Shown here one piece after another: positions 54,468-64,000 of a stretch of 64,000 bases of DNA. Every line of letters starts with the position of its first letter. The stretch's first letter is position 1. The notes beneath the pieces were generated by a model. The model did not search any database and had not been told where the DNA came from. It saw nothing but the letters and a program-made list of their open reading frames with translations. A program made the position numbers and the translations under genes. The stretch is taken from positions 434,001 through 498,000 of the forward strand of contig NZ_LSGQ01000003.1 in the NCBI RefSeq assembly GCF_001675285.1. Direction: 5' to 3'. This DNA comes from Elizabethkingia miricola. GTDB taxonomy: Bacteria; Bacteroidota; Bacteroidia; Flavobacteriales; Weeksellaceae.

Positions 54468-57400
54468 TTAGAATCTCATTCCTATTCCTGCAGAAAATCT
54501 CCCACCGTCGCTTCCTGTAAAATAAGTAGCCCGTGCAGAGAAAGCTTCGAGAATACTTATCCATATCCCGCCACCTACAGATTGATGCCATTTTCTGGAA
54601 TATTCACCATCCATCCATACACGTCCGTAGTCATAGCCAGCTAAGATACCAAAATTTACCGGGATTACGCGATTCCGCACTCTGCCGAAGTTCCAACGGA
54701 TATCGTTACTCTGAAATAATGAAGAGTTACCCAAAAATCTGTTGTTTCTGAAAGATCTAAGATCATTGTTTCCACCTAAATCGGCACCCTGAAAAAATTC
54801 GAAATATCGGTTGTTAATATATACTCCTTGTATTTTGGTTGCAAAGACAAATTTTCCATCATCATCTATTCGGTGTGTAACATTCAGACGTGCATCATAA
54901 GTCATGAAGTTACGATTTGGACTATCAATATTCATTCTCCATGCTGCAGAAACTGCAAAGCCAAATGCCATAGTTGGAAAAGCAGCATTGTCGCTATGAT
55001 CGTAACTGAAACCATATTTCGCACCTAAAAATTGTTGATTATCGAAGACTTCAGGATTAATCTGACCAGACTGTGTAATAAAACGATTCTGATTATGATG
55101 CACTTTGTAATCCTCATAACCTAACTGAAATGTCTGAACGAATCCCATAAAGCTTTTTTTGGATATGGAAGGTGCTATCTGCAGCTGCTGTATATTTACC
55201 CTGTTGTAGTTTCTGCCCAGCTCATCATCGTAATTAGCTGTATTATTACCAAAGCCAAAATAGTTTTGTGCAAAATCCGGGGTCGTAAAACGTCCGTCTA
55301 AATGCAGTGTCCATTTTCCGATAGCATTAGGAAATACACCATTATAAATAAACTCTATTCCGCTTGTAGCAAAGGAATAATTAGTTTTGAAAGTATGTCT
55401 GGATGTGTAAGGGTCTCTATCGAAACCATTATGTGTATAGTTGACAACAGCACCAACCTTAACACCTTCATCGGGGTTGTACCCTATACTAGGATACCCG
55501 GCCCAGAAGTTATATTGTGGTTTTTCAAAATTATAAGTATTGATATCGTAATCGTCCTTAATTTGTTTCGCTACATATCCGGTAATATTATACGTGTTTT
55601 TCTGGGATTTAAAATCGTATAACTTAACATTTCTTCCGTCCTTAATGTTGTATACATCATGATTAAGCCCACCGATAAGTCTTATTTTTATTCCTGTTCT
55701 TTCGGATCCGGAAACATCGAATATGTCATCATCATCCAAACCATAAATCCAAATTTCATCTGTATTGTGCTTAGAATATTCACGTTTGAAAACCAATTCG
55801 TTTCCTTCTTTCTTTACGCGGTATTGTAGAACACTTACTTTATGTTTCTCTTTTTTGATAACAAATCTGTCAACCTTGTTGGTACCGGTAATCATTACCG
55901 TCTTTTGTAGGGCTTTATAATATTCAGCAGAATAATGAGGCATTTTATCTCTTCTTATTTTAAGATTCTGCTTTATGTGCTCTATGGTGCCGTCTTGTAC
56001 TTCTTTTGGCAGATTATGGAAAGCATTGTCTATAACCTCATCGGTCATATTCTGTTTTATGTATTCCGCTTCTTTTTTCCAGTCCTCTTCTGTAGCATTT
56101 TTCAGGAAAGCCAGATCTAATGGATAAGGCTCTCTATTTAGCCATTTTATATTACGGATATCTTCTTTGAAGCTCTGCATGTGGCGTAATGGAGGCATCT
56201 GCATAATGAACTTAAATAAAAGTCCGTCGTATTTACTGAATGCCTGATCCCTGTCTTTTGGGATGGCTTTATACACAAAAGAGTTTCCATCTTTGTACTC
56301 CGCCCAGCGCCATTGGTCGTAATGTCTGTCCCAATCGCCAAGAAGCATGTCGAAAATACGGGCGCGGATATAACTCTGCTGATCCACAGAATACTTTTCA
56401 GACTTCTGAAGGTTTTTCATCATGTCCAGAGTATTCATCGTTGTAGTAGCTCCGTTCAGCATTTTAAGATCATCAGGACTATCCGAGAATCGTTCCTCTA
56501 TCATATAGAGTTCATCACCATAGTCGTAATTGAAATCACCCAATGCCTTCTGTCTCGGAATATAATAAAGTGACGGGTCCGAATGGAAGACATTGATACT
56601 TTCTGCGAGATTACCTACAGCAAACGGAGTATAGGGATGTGTGGTTGTGTAAAAGTCGAGTAGGAATTTTTCAGCAAAAGTCCCTTCCAGTTCATGACCA
56701 AAACTTTCATTTTTAAATGCTACAGCATTCAGGAAGCGGATAGCGCTTTTCTTTACACCTCTCATTGCATATTCCTGTTTGTTTGGTGCAACCAGACGTA
56801 ACGAGTTAGATTGGTGTCCACCGCCAGCCCGGACAGGACTAAGTCCTCCTTTTAGTGTATCCAAAGTTGCAACCTTGGCTTCTATAGGCATGCTGTAATA
56901 TTTCCTGTAATGGTCTCCCCAAAGCCAGGTATAAACTTTTGATTTTTGAGTGAGTTTTGCCGGATATACTGACGTTTTTATTGAATCAGAAAATGTATCC
57001 GGATATTTTCCGGGGGTTGGTCTCTGTAAGTTTTCCAGAACTTTAATCCGGGTTAAGAAATTTTCTGTATTATTTTCTGTGCTATAATAAGATACGTTGG
57101 CACTCCCATCCTGATTGATATCTAAAATAGCATAACCATTGCCACCAAAGGTAAAGTCTTTCGGGGTCGTTGCTTTTGCTGCTTCGTTTTTAGAACCAGA
57201 TCCGCTAATAATCTGACGGATATTTCTTTCCTCAAGGTATTGCAGATTATGGTCGTGGCCGGATACAAAAATTACATTCTGATTATCCTGTGCAAGACTT
57301 TTCAGTCGCTTTACCAATGCTGTATATCTTGCATTATTAAGATCCTGAGGACTGATACCGGATGTCGCACGAACTACATTGATAAATGAGCCTATAACAG

Positions 57401-58181
57401 GAAGCGGAACTTTATCTCCAATAGGATAAAGCTGCTTTTTTAATGAAAAATATCCAGCATGGCTGCCACTACTGATTAGAGGGTGGTGTAGGGCTACCAC
57501 AATAGGTTTATTCTGATTTTTATTCAGTAAGCTTTCGAATTCATCAAAAAAATCATCCCGCGTTTTTATGCTGCAGTCTGCATTCATCCCCGGGTTTTCA
57601 TCCCAGTTTTGAAGATACCATTCGCTGTCAATAGTAATAAGGGTAAGATCATTATTTAGCTTTACCTTGTCTATAGGGCAACCCTTCTTAGGAAGAAAAG
57701 CTTTTTTATCATCTAAATATTTTGTAACTGCTTTTTCCTGAGCTTTTAAGCCATCTAAACCATGGTACCAGTCATGATTTCCGGGAATTACAATTGTATT
57801 TCCTTTGTAGTCTTTGGCTATTTTTAGCTGATTTTCCAGCTTAAGCTTTGCCAGGTCATAATCAGGATCCTTTTCATCGGGCATTCCCAAAGGATAAATA
57901 TTGTCTCCGAGAAATAAGAGTGTAGAGTTAGAGGACGCCTCTTTAAGCCTTTTCTGAAGTAGGCTTAGTGTATTTTGTGCCTGAGGTTCGTCTGCATTTC
58001 CTGCATCACCAATCAGGAAAAACCGATGGGCAACTTTAGAAGAATCCCGTACAGGTATCTCGGCGAGATTTTTCCCCTTTTGTACAGTATATGTGGCACA
58101 TGACTGCAGTGTAATTCCAAAGATTGAAACTTTTAAAAAATTGTAAAGCGTATTTTTTAGCATATAAACTTTGAAATGCAT
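54468..58181 (-). CDS. Lipoprotein metallophosphatase fused to outer-membrane barrel
   Basis: A 1237-residue protein (an alternative start at 58163 gives 1231). The signal ends in a lipobox-like TLQSC. Residues of about 50-400 are a calcineurin-like phosphoesterase: FLIGDAGN, LGDNIYP, PGNHDWYHG, VALHHPLIS and GHDHNL. The C-terminal third is a 16-strand-type surface-antigen barrel, with strands such as FMGFVQTFQLGYEDYKV and a terminal Phe (FSAGIGMRF). The middle (450-800) is unassigned. The design suggests a surface or periplasmic phosphatase fixed to its own porin-like barrel. Confidence 0.85.
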   Translation of the reverse strand: MHFKVYMLKNTLYNFLKVSIFGITLQSCATYTVQKGKNLAEIPVRDSSKVAHRFFLIGDAGNADEPQAQNTLSLLQKRLKEASSNSTLLFLGDNIYPLGMPDEKDPDYDLAKLKLENQLKIAKDYKGNTIVIPGNHDWYHGLDGLKAQEKAVTKYLDDKKAFLPKKGCPIDKVKLNNDLTLITIDSEWYLQNWDENPGMNADCSIKTRDDFFDEFESLLNKNQNKPIVVALHHPLISSGSHAGYFSLKKQLYPIGDKVPLPVIGSFINVVRATSGISPQDLNNARYTALVKRLKSLAQDNQNVIFVSGHDHNLQYLEERNIRQIISGSGSKNEAAKATTPKDFTFGGNGYAILDINQDGSANVSYYSTENNTENFLTRIKVLENLQRPTPGKYPDTFSDSIKTSVYPAKLTQKSKVYTWLWGDHYRKYYSMPIEAKVATLDTLKGGLSPVRAGGGHQSNSLRLVAPNKQEYAMRGVKKSAIRFLNAVAFKNESFGHELEGTFAEKFLLDFYTTTHPYTPFAVGNLAESINVFHSDPSLYYIPRQKALGDFNYDYGDELYMIEERFSDSPDDLKMLNGATTTMNTLDMMKNLQKSEKYSVDQQSYIRARIFDMLLGDWDRHYDQWRWAEYKDGNSFVYKAIPKDRDQAFSKYDGLLFKFIMQMPPLRHMQSFKEDIRNIKWLNREPYPLDLAFLKNATEEDWKKEAEYIKQNMTDEVIDNAFHNLPKEVQDGTIEHIKQNLKIRRDKMPHYSAEYYKALQKTVMITGTNKVDRFVIKKEKHKVSVLQYRVKKEGNELVFKREYSKHNTDEIWIYGLDDDDIFDVSGSERTGIKIRLIGGLNHDVYNIKDGRNVKLYDFKSQKNTYNITGYVAKQIKDDYDINTYNFEKPQYNFWAGYPSIGYNPDEGVKVGAVVNYTHNGFDRDPYTSRHTFKTNYSFATSGIEFIYNGVFPNAIGKWTLHLDGRFTTPDFAQNYFGFGNNTANYDDELGRNYNRVNIQQLQIAPSISKKSFMGFVQTFQLGYEDYKVHHNQNRFITQSGQINPEVFDNQQFLGAKYGFSYDHSDNAAFPTMAFGFAVSAAWRMNIDSPNRNFMTYDARLNVTHRIDDDGKFVFATKIQGVYINNRYFEFFQGADLGGNNDLRSFRNNRFLGNSSLFQSNDIRWNFGRVRNRVIPVNFGILAGYDYGRVWMDGEYSRKWHQSVGGGIWISILEAFSARATYFTGSDGGRFSAGIGMRF

Positions 58182-58207
58182 AATTTTATCTAATCAAATT
58201 CGACAAA

Positions 58208-59374
58208 ATGACTCTAGTTCAAAAAGCAAGTTTCTTTATCGAAAACTTATTCAAAGATAAGTTATCTCCGGCATTTCTTTATCATAATTATAAGCATACG
58301 CAGGAAGTTGTTGCAAATGCTGAGATTCTTGCAAATGCGGATAATCTGAATGAAGAAGAGAAAGAAATATTGCTGGTTGCATGCTGGTTTCACGATAGTG
58401 GCTATACAGAAGATATTATGCTGCATGAAGAAAAAAGTTGTGAGATTGCAGCAGAATTTTTAAAATCAGAGGGTGTAAACGAAGACTTTATCCGAAGGGT
58501 AAAGGAGCTGATTATGTCTACAAAAGTCTGTTGTAAACCGGATAATCGAATTGAAAATATTATCCGAGATGCGGACAGCAGCCATCTGGGAAGTGAAGAT
58601 TATTTCACTTACTCGGATAATCTAAGAAAAGAATGGGAGCAAACACTGGGGAAAAACTTCAGTAAAAAGAAATGGAATTTAGATAATTTACGTTTTTTCA
58701 GGTTTCATCAGTTCAATACAAATTATGCAAAACAGAATTGGAATCCTATAAAAGAAAAAAACCTTCAGAAGATTGAAAATATGTTACAGGAGCAGGAAAA
58801 TATAAAGAAAGATAAAAATAAAAAAGAACCTAAAAAGGAAGCTAAAGCAGACAGAAGTATAGATACAATGTTCAGAATTACACTGAGCAATCATACAAGA
58901 CTAAGTGATATTGCGGACAGTAAAGCCAATATATTGCTTTCTGTAAATGCTATTATTATTTCTATCGCATTGTCTACACTCTTACCCAAGCTGGGATCTG
59001 AGAAGAATGAGTATTTAGTAATGCCAACCTTTATTATGCTGCTGTTTAGTGTTATCACAATTATATTTGCAATACTTTCTACAAAGCCTAAGGTTACCAG
59101 TGGTGAGTTTACGAAGGAAGATCTGAAAAACAGAAAGGTGAATCTTCTGTTCTTTGGTAATTTCTACAAAATGAATCTGGACGATTATACACCGGCAGTG
59201 CGGGAAATGATGGAGGATCGTGACTATCTGTATGATTCTATGATCAGAGATTTGTATTATCTGGGAGTTGTTTTAAACAGGAAATACAGATTGCTTAGCA
59301 TTACCTACCAGATCTTTATGGTCGGAATTATTGTTTCTGTTATTGCTTTTGTTTTTGCTTTCTGGACGAGTTAA
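58208..59374 (+). CDS. HD phosphohydrolase fused to PycTM/DUF5706 domain
   Basis: The 388-residue protein has an HD domain at residues of about 20-190 (His26/His30 in YHNYKHTQE, His62-Asp63 in WFHDSGY, IRDADSSHLG), a Lys/Glu-rich linker (190-225) and a C-terminal domain with NHTRLSDIADSKANILLSVNAIIISIALS, two further membrane helices and DYLYDSMIRDLYYLG. The last part is the PycTM/DUF5706 type, which in Pycsar systems is the membrane effector activated by cyclic nucleotides. No cyclase gene is adjacent. It overlaps the convergent GAF gene by 4 bp. Confidence 0.85.
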   Translation: MTLVQKASFFIENLFKDKLSPAFLYHNYKHTQEVVANAEILANADNLNEEEKEILLVACWFHDSGYTEDIMLHEEKSCEIAAEFLKSEGVNEDFIRRVKELIMSTKVCCKPDNRIENIIRDADSSHLGSEDYFTYSDNLRKEWEQTLGKNFSKKKWNLDNLRFFRFHQFNTNYAKQNWNPIKEKNLQKIENMLQEQENIKKDKNKKEPKKEAKADRSIDTMFRITLSNHTRLSDIADSKANILLSVNAIIISIALSTLLPKLGSEKNEYLVMPTFIMLLFSVITIIFAILSTKPKVTSGEFTKEDLKNRKVNLLFFGNFYKMNLDDYTPAVREMMEDRDYLYDSMIRDLYYLGVVLNRKYRLLSITYQIFMVGIIVSVIAFVFAFWTS

Positions 59375-61692
59375 TCCGGAAGCTGACAAGTCATTTCTAC
59401 AACCTTATTTCTGTTAAGACCTACACGTAGCGCTTTTAGTCCACTTGCTCCCGGTAGCTCTTCTACTTCCAGTTTTTCAACCTGGGAAGTAAGATATCCT
59501 TTCTCCTGTAACTGCTGTATATAGGAATAGTATTCTTTTTCGTCCTCGTTAGAAGAATATACGATACAGATTTTTCCAGGTTGTGTTATTCTTTCGGTTG
59601 TATTTTTAATATAAGCCTTATCAATACGTTTTTTGATGACTTCGTAACGCGAATTGTATGCGCCGTCTACATCAAAACGTTTTTCATCCATACGGAAGCG
59701 TATAGATAATGAAACATTGAATACCAGTATAAGAGAATGTACATCCAGATTATAAGGCAGGCAGGATTTTATGGACTCATGGGACAATTCCATTTCACAT
59801 AATGTTTCCAATTGCCAGTATCTTAACTGATACAAAATTTCTTTGGAGTAATGCTGTGTAGGATTTATGGATTGGCCTACATATATATTATGTTCTACAC
59901 CATCGGTTTTGAAAAGTTCAAAATAATGCGGGAAAATAAGCTGAGCTTCCTGTTCTCTTTTTTCCAGAAGACTGGCGAAATTTTTATTAACAGAACTAAC
60001 TGTTTCATCAAAAGCCTTTCTTCTTTTATAAAGAAGTTGTCCGTTTGAATCCAGCAGGCTGAAATAATTTTTTATCTCAGGGGAATCATTTCCTTCCAGT
60101 TCAGGATGTACTTTATTAGCCAGAAAACGTATAACTCTCTGCTCTGTATCTGTTTTCAAACCTATTTCAACCTCTTCTACAAGAATTTTCAGCCCAAATA
60201 AGATTTTCTCATTAACGGCTTTTTCATCTTTCAGATTCTCATAAATAGAGATAAGTCTGTTCAGTTGCTCCAGAAGATCTTCCTGTTGAGCTTTGTTTCG
60301 TATACTGGAAGAAGATTTAATGTCTGTTTGCCCATATAAAGGATAAACATGATCGAAAGATATTTCTTTCAGACTATATTCCTCATTTCGCAAGTTTCCA
60401 AAGAATGCATTTTGTGCTTCATCACGGAATTTCCAGGCAACACTCGGGTGAAGGGAAGTATATTCCTGCTGAATGATAGCATCCAGTTTTGTTTGCCATT
60501 CATAATGAAACCTGCTGATAGAAAATAATAAAAAGGGAGTAATAAAGTCCAGTTTTTTTACTTTCAGACTGTTGAATGCACCTTTAATGCCCGATGACAT
60601 TTCCAGAATAGCGAGTAGCTGATTGTCCTTTACCACAGGAATCATAATGAAGCTATGTACATTATGCTCTATGAAATAACTGGAGATAAACTGAAATTTT
60701 TCTGAATCGGCATATTTGTAAACATCAGAAACAACAATAGGTTTGTTGCTTTGTGCCAATGCCTCGTAAGCTTCTTTACCAATTGCATCGAAGCCTAGTT
60801 TATCATAAAGAAATTCTAAAATGGAACTGGAGAAAAGAGCACGATTGTTTTGCAGTTTTTCCAGTCTGTTTTGCTCATGATTAAAGAACATAAACCCGGT
60901 ACGAAGATCCGGAATCTCAAAATAAGACCGCAGGATAGGCTCGAAGCTATTGTCCAAAGCTCCTGTTTCGGGATTTATGCTCAGCAGATTCGACTTTAAC
61001 TCAGAAAGAGAAAAATCTGGTGTTACATCTGTCAGGCTGATAATAAAGAAGCCTTTTAGTATCCAGCTTCCGGGTGGGAATTTGGTTTTCCAGAGGTCTA
61101 TATTTTCATAATTGTCCAGAAGAAGCTCTATTTCATCATCGTTCAGAAAATGTGCTTTTTCTGTAGGAATAGTCTCAGTGAAATCAGCATTTATGGTTAG
61201 GCGATAGTGTCTTACAATTCCCTGTTTATCCGGGATGTCAAAATATAGCGGAGTTGTAGTCTTTATTTCTTTTTTGAAGTATGCATGAATAATCACAACA
61301 CAATTCATAATGTAGAAATAATCATCATCTAAATCCCGAATTTTGATTTCGAAACTCTGGCCGGCATCTGACAATAGTTTCTTAAACCTTTCTGTGTAGT
61401 TAAATGTAAGATTGAAGAAAGGAATACTGGCTGCTTTTATTTCATTGTTGGTTAAAGCAGTCGGGAATAGATCGGCAAGGAGCTGGTGTATAAGTTCTTC
61501 GTTATTACGAATAACATCTATATCATCGAAGCCTTCTCTGAGCTCGGGAACTTTATCTACCTTTTCTAAAAGCGCACGGGCGTATTCGGATCTGTAAGAT
61601 TCCGGATCCTGATCCCGTATTTTTTCCAGCACCTCAATATATTTATGAAATGCGATACGCAGTATAAAAGGTGATTCTTTCTCCTGAAGCAT
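59371..61692 (-). CDS. GAF-domain protein
   Basis: The 773-residue protein starts at the ATG at 61692 (a TTG 3 codons upstream was rejected). A GAF-like domain lies at residues of about 280-400 (LGFDAIGKEAYEALAQSNKPIVVSDVYKY, FIMIPVVKDNQLLAILEMSSG). The rest is helical and unassigned, with no histidine kinase, GGDEF or membrane segment. It may be a cytosolic sensor. Its 3' end overlaps the HD-PycTM gene by 4 bp. Confidence 0.75.
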   Translation of the reverse strand: MLQEKESPFILRIAFHKYIEVLEKIRDQDPESYRSEYARALLEKVDKVPELREGFDDIDVIRNNEELIHQLLADLFPTALTNNEIKAASIPFFNLTFNYTERFKKLLSDAGQSFEIKIRDLDDDYFYIMNCVVIIHAYFKKEIKTTTPLYFDIPDKQGIVRHYRLTINADFTETIPTEKAHFLNDDEIELLLDNYENIDLWKTKFPPGSWILKGFFIISLTDVTPDFSLSELKSNLLSINPETGALDNSFEPILRSYFEIPDLRTGFMFFNHEQNRLEKLQNNRALFSSSILEFLYDKLGFDAIGKEAYEALAQSNKPIVVSDVYKYADSEKFQFISSYFIEHNVHSFIMIPVVKDNQLLAILEMSSGIKGAFNSLKVKKLDFITPFLLFSISRFHYEWQTKLDAIIQQEYTSLHPSVAWKFRDEAQNAFFGNLRNEEYSLKEISFDHVYPLYGQTDIKSSSSIRNKAQQEDLLEQLNRLISIYENLKDEKAVNEKILFGLKILVEEVEIGLKTDTEQRVIRFLANKVHPELEGNDSPEIKNYFSLLDSNGQLLYKRRKAFDETVSSVNKNFASLLEKREQEAQLIFPHYFELFKTDGVEHNIYVGQSINPTQHYSKEILYQLRYWQLETLCEMELSHESIKSCLPYNLDVHSLILVFNVSLSIRFRMDEKRFDVDGAYNSRYEVIKKRIDKAYIKNTTERITQPGKICIVYSSNEDEKEYYSYIQQLQEKGYLTSQVEKLEVEELPGASGLKALRVGLNRNKVVEMTCQLPD

Positions 61693-62178
61693 AGCATGCA
61701 AATTTAAACAATAATAGGTAATTTAGGAACTAAACGATTGTTTAAATTCAGGAATTATGTTATAGATAAAAGCATTTGCAATTCAATTTTAAACCCTGTA
61801 GGTATCAGGGATTTATAGTCTATTTGGTCTTGTTTGAAATCCTGGGAATCAAGTGTAATTCAGGGAAATAATCTGGAATTATAAGTAGTCTGGAGAGAAA
61901 ATAACCAACTTCCGGACTTGTTTATATATATTGGCTTTAACGTTATAAAAATATTTTAAATCGGGCAATATCTTCTTGTTTGATAATATTTTGCATTGTT
62001 TTTTTCTGCCCGGAATCCTTTCAGAAAAATATTTATTGTATTAATACTAGGTGAAAAGTCTTTTGTTGTGCGGTTTTATAAATGTTTGTATTGATTGGTA
62101 ATGAAAAAAATAAAAAATATTTGTTTTTGATAATTTTTATTTAATTTTATAAAAAACTAAATCACAAAAATTAATTAG
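61693..62178. other. Intergenic region before endoF2, 486 bp
   Basis: Very AT-rich, without a convincing gene, hairpin terminator or TAnnTTTG box. It probably holds the promoter and regulatory sites of the endoF operon or unit. Confidence 0.5.
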
Positions 62179-63186
62179 ATGAAAACCGCAAATTTTTCTT
62201 TTGCATTATGCCTTTCTGTGGTTATAATGTTATTTATCAAATGTACAAGAAGCGAACAAGATCTGTCAGTAACCAAGGATGCCTCTGCGCAGAAATCCGG
62301 AGTTACATTGTCAGCAGTTAATCTAAGCAATCTTATTGCTTACAAGAACAGTGATCACCAGATTTCGGCTGGTTATTACAGAACATGGAGAGACAGTGCT
62401 ACAGCAAGTGGAAATCTCCCGAGTATGAGATGGCTGCCGGATAGTCTGGATATGGTAATGGTATTTCCGAATTATACACCTCCGGAAAATGCATATTGGA
62501 ATACCTTGAAAACCAATTATGTTCCTTATCTACATAAACGGGGAACTAAAGTTATTATAACATTGGGAGACCTGAACAGTGCAACGACTACGGGTGGGCA
62601 AGACTCTATAGGCTATTCTTCATGGGCTAAAAGTATTTATGATAAATGGGTAGGAGAGTATAACCTGGATGGAATCGATATTGATATAGAAAGTAGCCCG
62701 AGTGGAGCAACACTGACTAAATTTGTTGCAGCAACCAAAGCATTGTCTAAATATTTTGGTCCTAAATCGGGTACAGGAAAAACATTTGTGTACGATACCA
62801 ATCAGAATCCTACTAATTTCTTTATTCAGACGGCTCCCCGATACAACTATGTATTCCTTCAGGCATACGGAAGAAGTACAACTAATCTTACAACAGTTTC
62901 CGGACTTTATGCACCATATATCAGTATGAAGCAGTTTTTACCAGGTTTCTCTTTCTATGAAGAAAATGGATATCCTGGAAATTACTGGAATGACGTAAGA
63001 TACCCTCAGAACGGAACCGGCCGTGCATATGATTATGCCCGTTGGCAGCCTGCAACAGGTAAGAAAGGTGGCGTATTTTCTTATGCTATAGAAAGAGATG
63101 CACCATTAACATCTTCTAATGACAACACGCTTCGTGCTCCTAACTTCAGAGTGACAAAGGATCTGATTAAAATTATGAATCCTTAA
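62179..63186 (+). CDS. endOF2: Endo-beta-N-acetylglucosaminidase F2
   Basis: The 335-residue GH18 enzyme cleaves the chitobiose core of N-glycans, with F2 preferring biantennary complex chains. The sequence is nearly the known E. meningoseptica EndoF2 as I remember it. The GH18 motif DGIDIDIE places catalytic Glu at 171 (126 in the mature enzyme, if cleavage precedes Ala46). Asp-Ser pairs (residues 72-73, 88-89, 142-143) are potential O-glycosylation sites of the kind described in this genus. Signal peptide present; secreted. Confidence 0.95.
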   Translation: MKTANFSFALCLSVVIMLFIKCTRSEQDLSVTKDASAQKSGVTLSAVNLSNLIAYKNSDHQISAGYYRTWRDSATASGNLPSMRWLPDSLDMVMVFPNYTPPENAYWNTLKTNYVPYLHKRGTKVIITLGDLNSATTTGGQDSIGYSSWAKSIYDKWVGEYNLDGIDIDIESSPSGATLTKFVAATKALSKYFGPKSGTGKTFVYDTNQNPTNFFIQTAPRYNYVFLQAYGRSTTNLTTVSGLYAPYISMKQFLPGFSFYEENGYPGNYWNDVRYPQNGTGRAYDYARWQPATGKKGGVFSYAIERDAPLTSSNDNTLRAPNFRVTKDLIKIMNP

Positions 63187-63295
63187 TCAGTTTTATACCA
63201 ACCCCGGAACAATACTGATTTCAGAAATTTTTTGCATTGAATTATTTTCATTGCAGTGCAGGTTGGTTTCTATTGTAACACTAATTATTAAATAA

Positions 63296-64000
<705 letters not shown>

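Overview
The window is a chromosomal segment of a Flavobacteriia bacterium, almost certainly Elizabethkingia (Weeksellaceae). The strongest clue is at the right end: tandem genes matching the endo-beta-N-acetylglucosaminidases F2 and F3 of Elizabethkingia meningoseptica, with catalytic Glu at precursor positions 171 and 167. Supporting signs are Bacteroidetes-type promoters (TTTG, about 19 nt, TAnnTTTG), a DUF5606 protein, very AT-rich intergenic DNA and few Shine-Dalgarno sites. I cannot assign the species.

Layout. 1-26.2 kb is housekeeping core: the hemL end, an Asp/Glu racemase homologue, recG, a secreted flavodoxin-RidA fusion, a GNAT, dapA, recO, an FKBP-like lipoprotein, an S4 RNA-binding protein overlapping aroK, a tRNA-Lys/Leu/Lys cluster, xth, dusB, thyA, an M1 aminopeptidase, a GH19 chitinase with a DUF2461 gene, mrp with a NifU-C protein, a TonB siderophore receptor, ppk1-ppx and dnaK. 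26.2-34.6 kb is an accessory island. It starts with a decayed excisionase-like HTH gene and holds a four-gene, translationally coupled Zorya-type anti-phage cluster in the order zorB-zorA-zorC-zorD. It ends in about 700 bp of gene debris, including a DUF1569 remnant. 34.6-64 kb returns to core: a RibD-like reductase, a paralogous pair of small proteins flanking a 43-aa membrane peptide, an NdpA-like nucleoid protein, mdh, an ECF sigma/anti-sigma/outer-membrane set, yceI, a fused pyrE-pyrF, two class-C serine hydrolases, sixA, a GNAT, yqgF-def-DUF5606-mazG, an S15 hydrolase, a lipoprotein-phosphatase/outer-membrane barrel giant, an HD-PycTM fusion, a GAF protein and endoF2-endoF3.

How they work together. 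The Zorya cluster is the main system: ZorA/ZorB resemble a MotA/MotB ion-driven motor anchored to peptidoglycan, and ZorC plus ZorD (SNF2 helicase with a C-terminal Mrr-like nuclease) are the likely cytoplasmic DNA effectors. Its order differs from the zorA-zorB order I know, all 14 Gln codons of zorB are CAA, and both flanks hold broken genes, so recent acquisition is likely. Secreted hydrolases (EndoF2/F3, GH19, M1, S15) fit a polymer- and glycoprotein-degrading lifestyle. Most transcription units end in clear intrinsic terminators, often shared by convergent genes.
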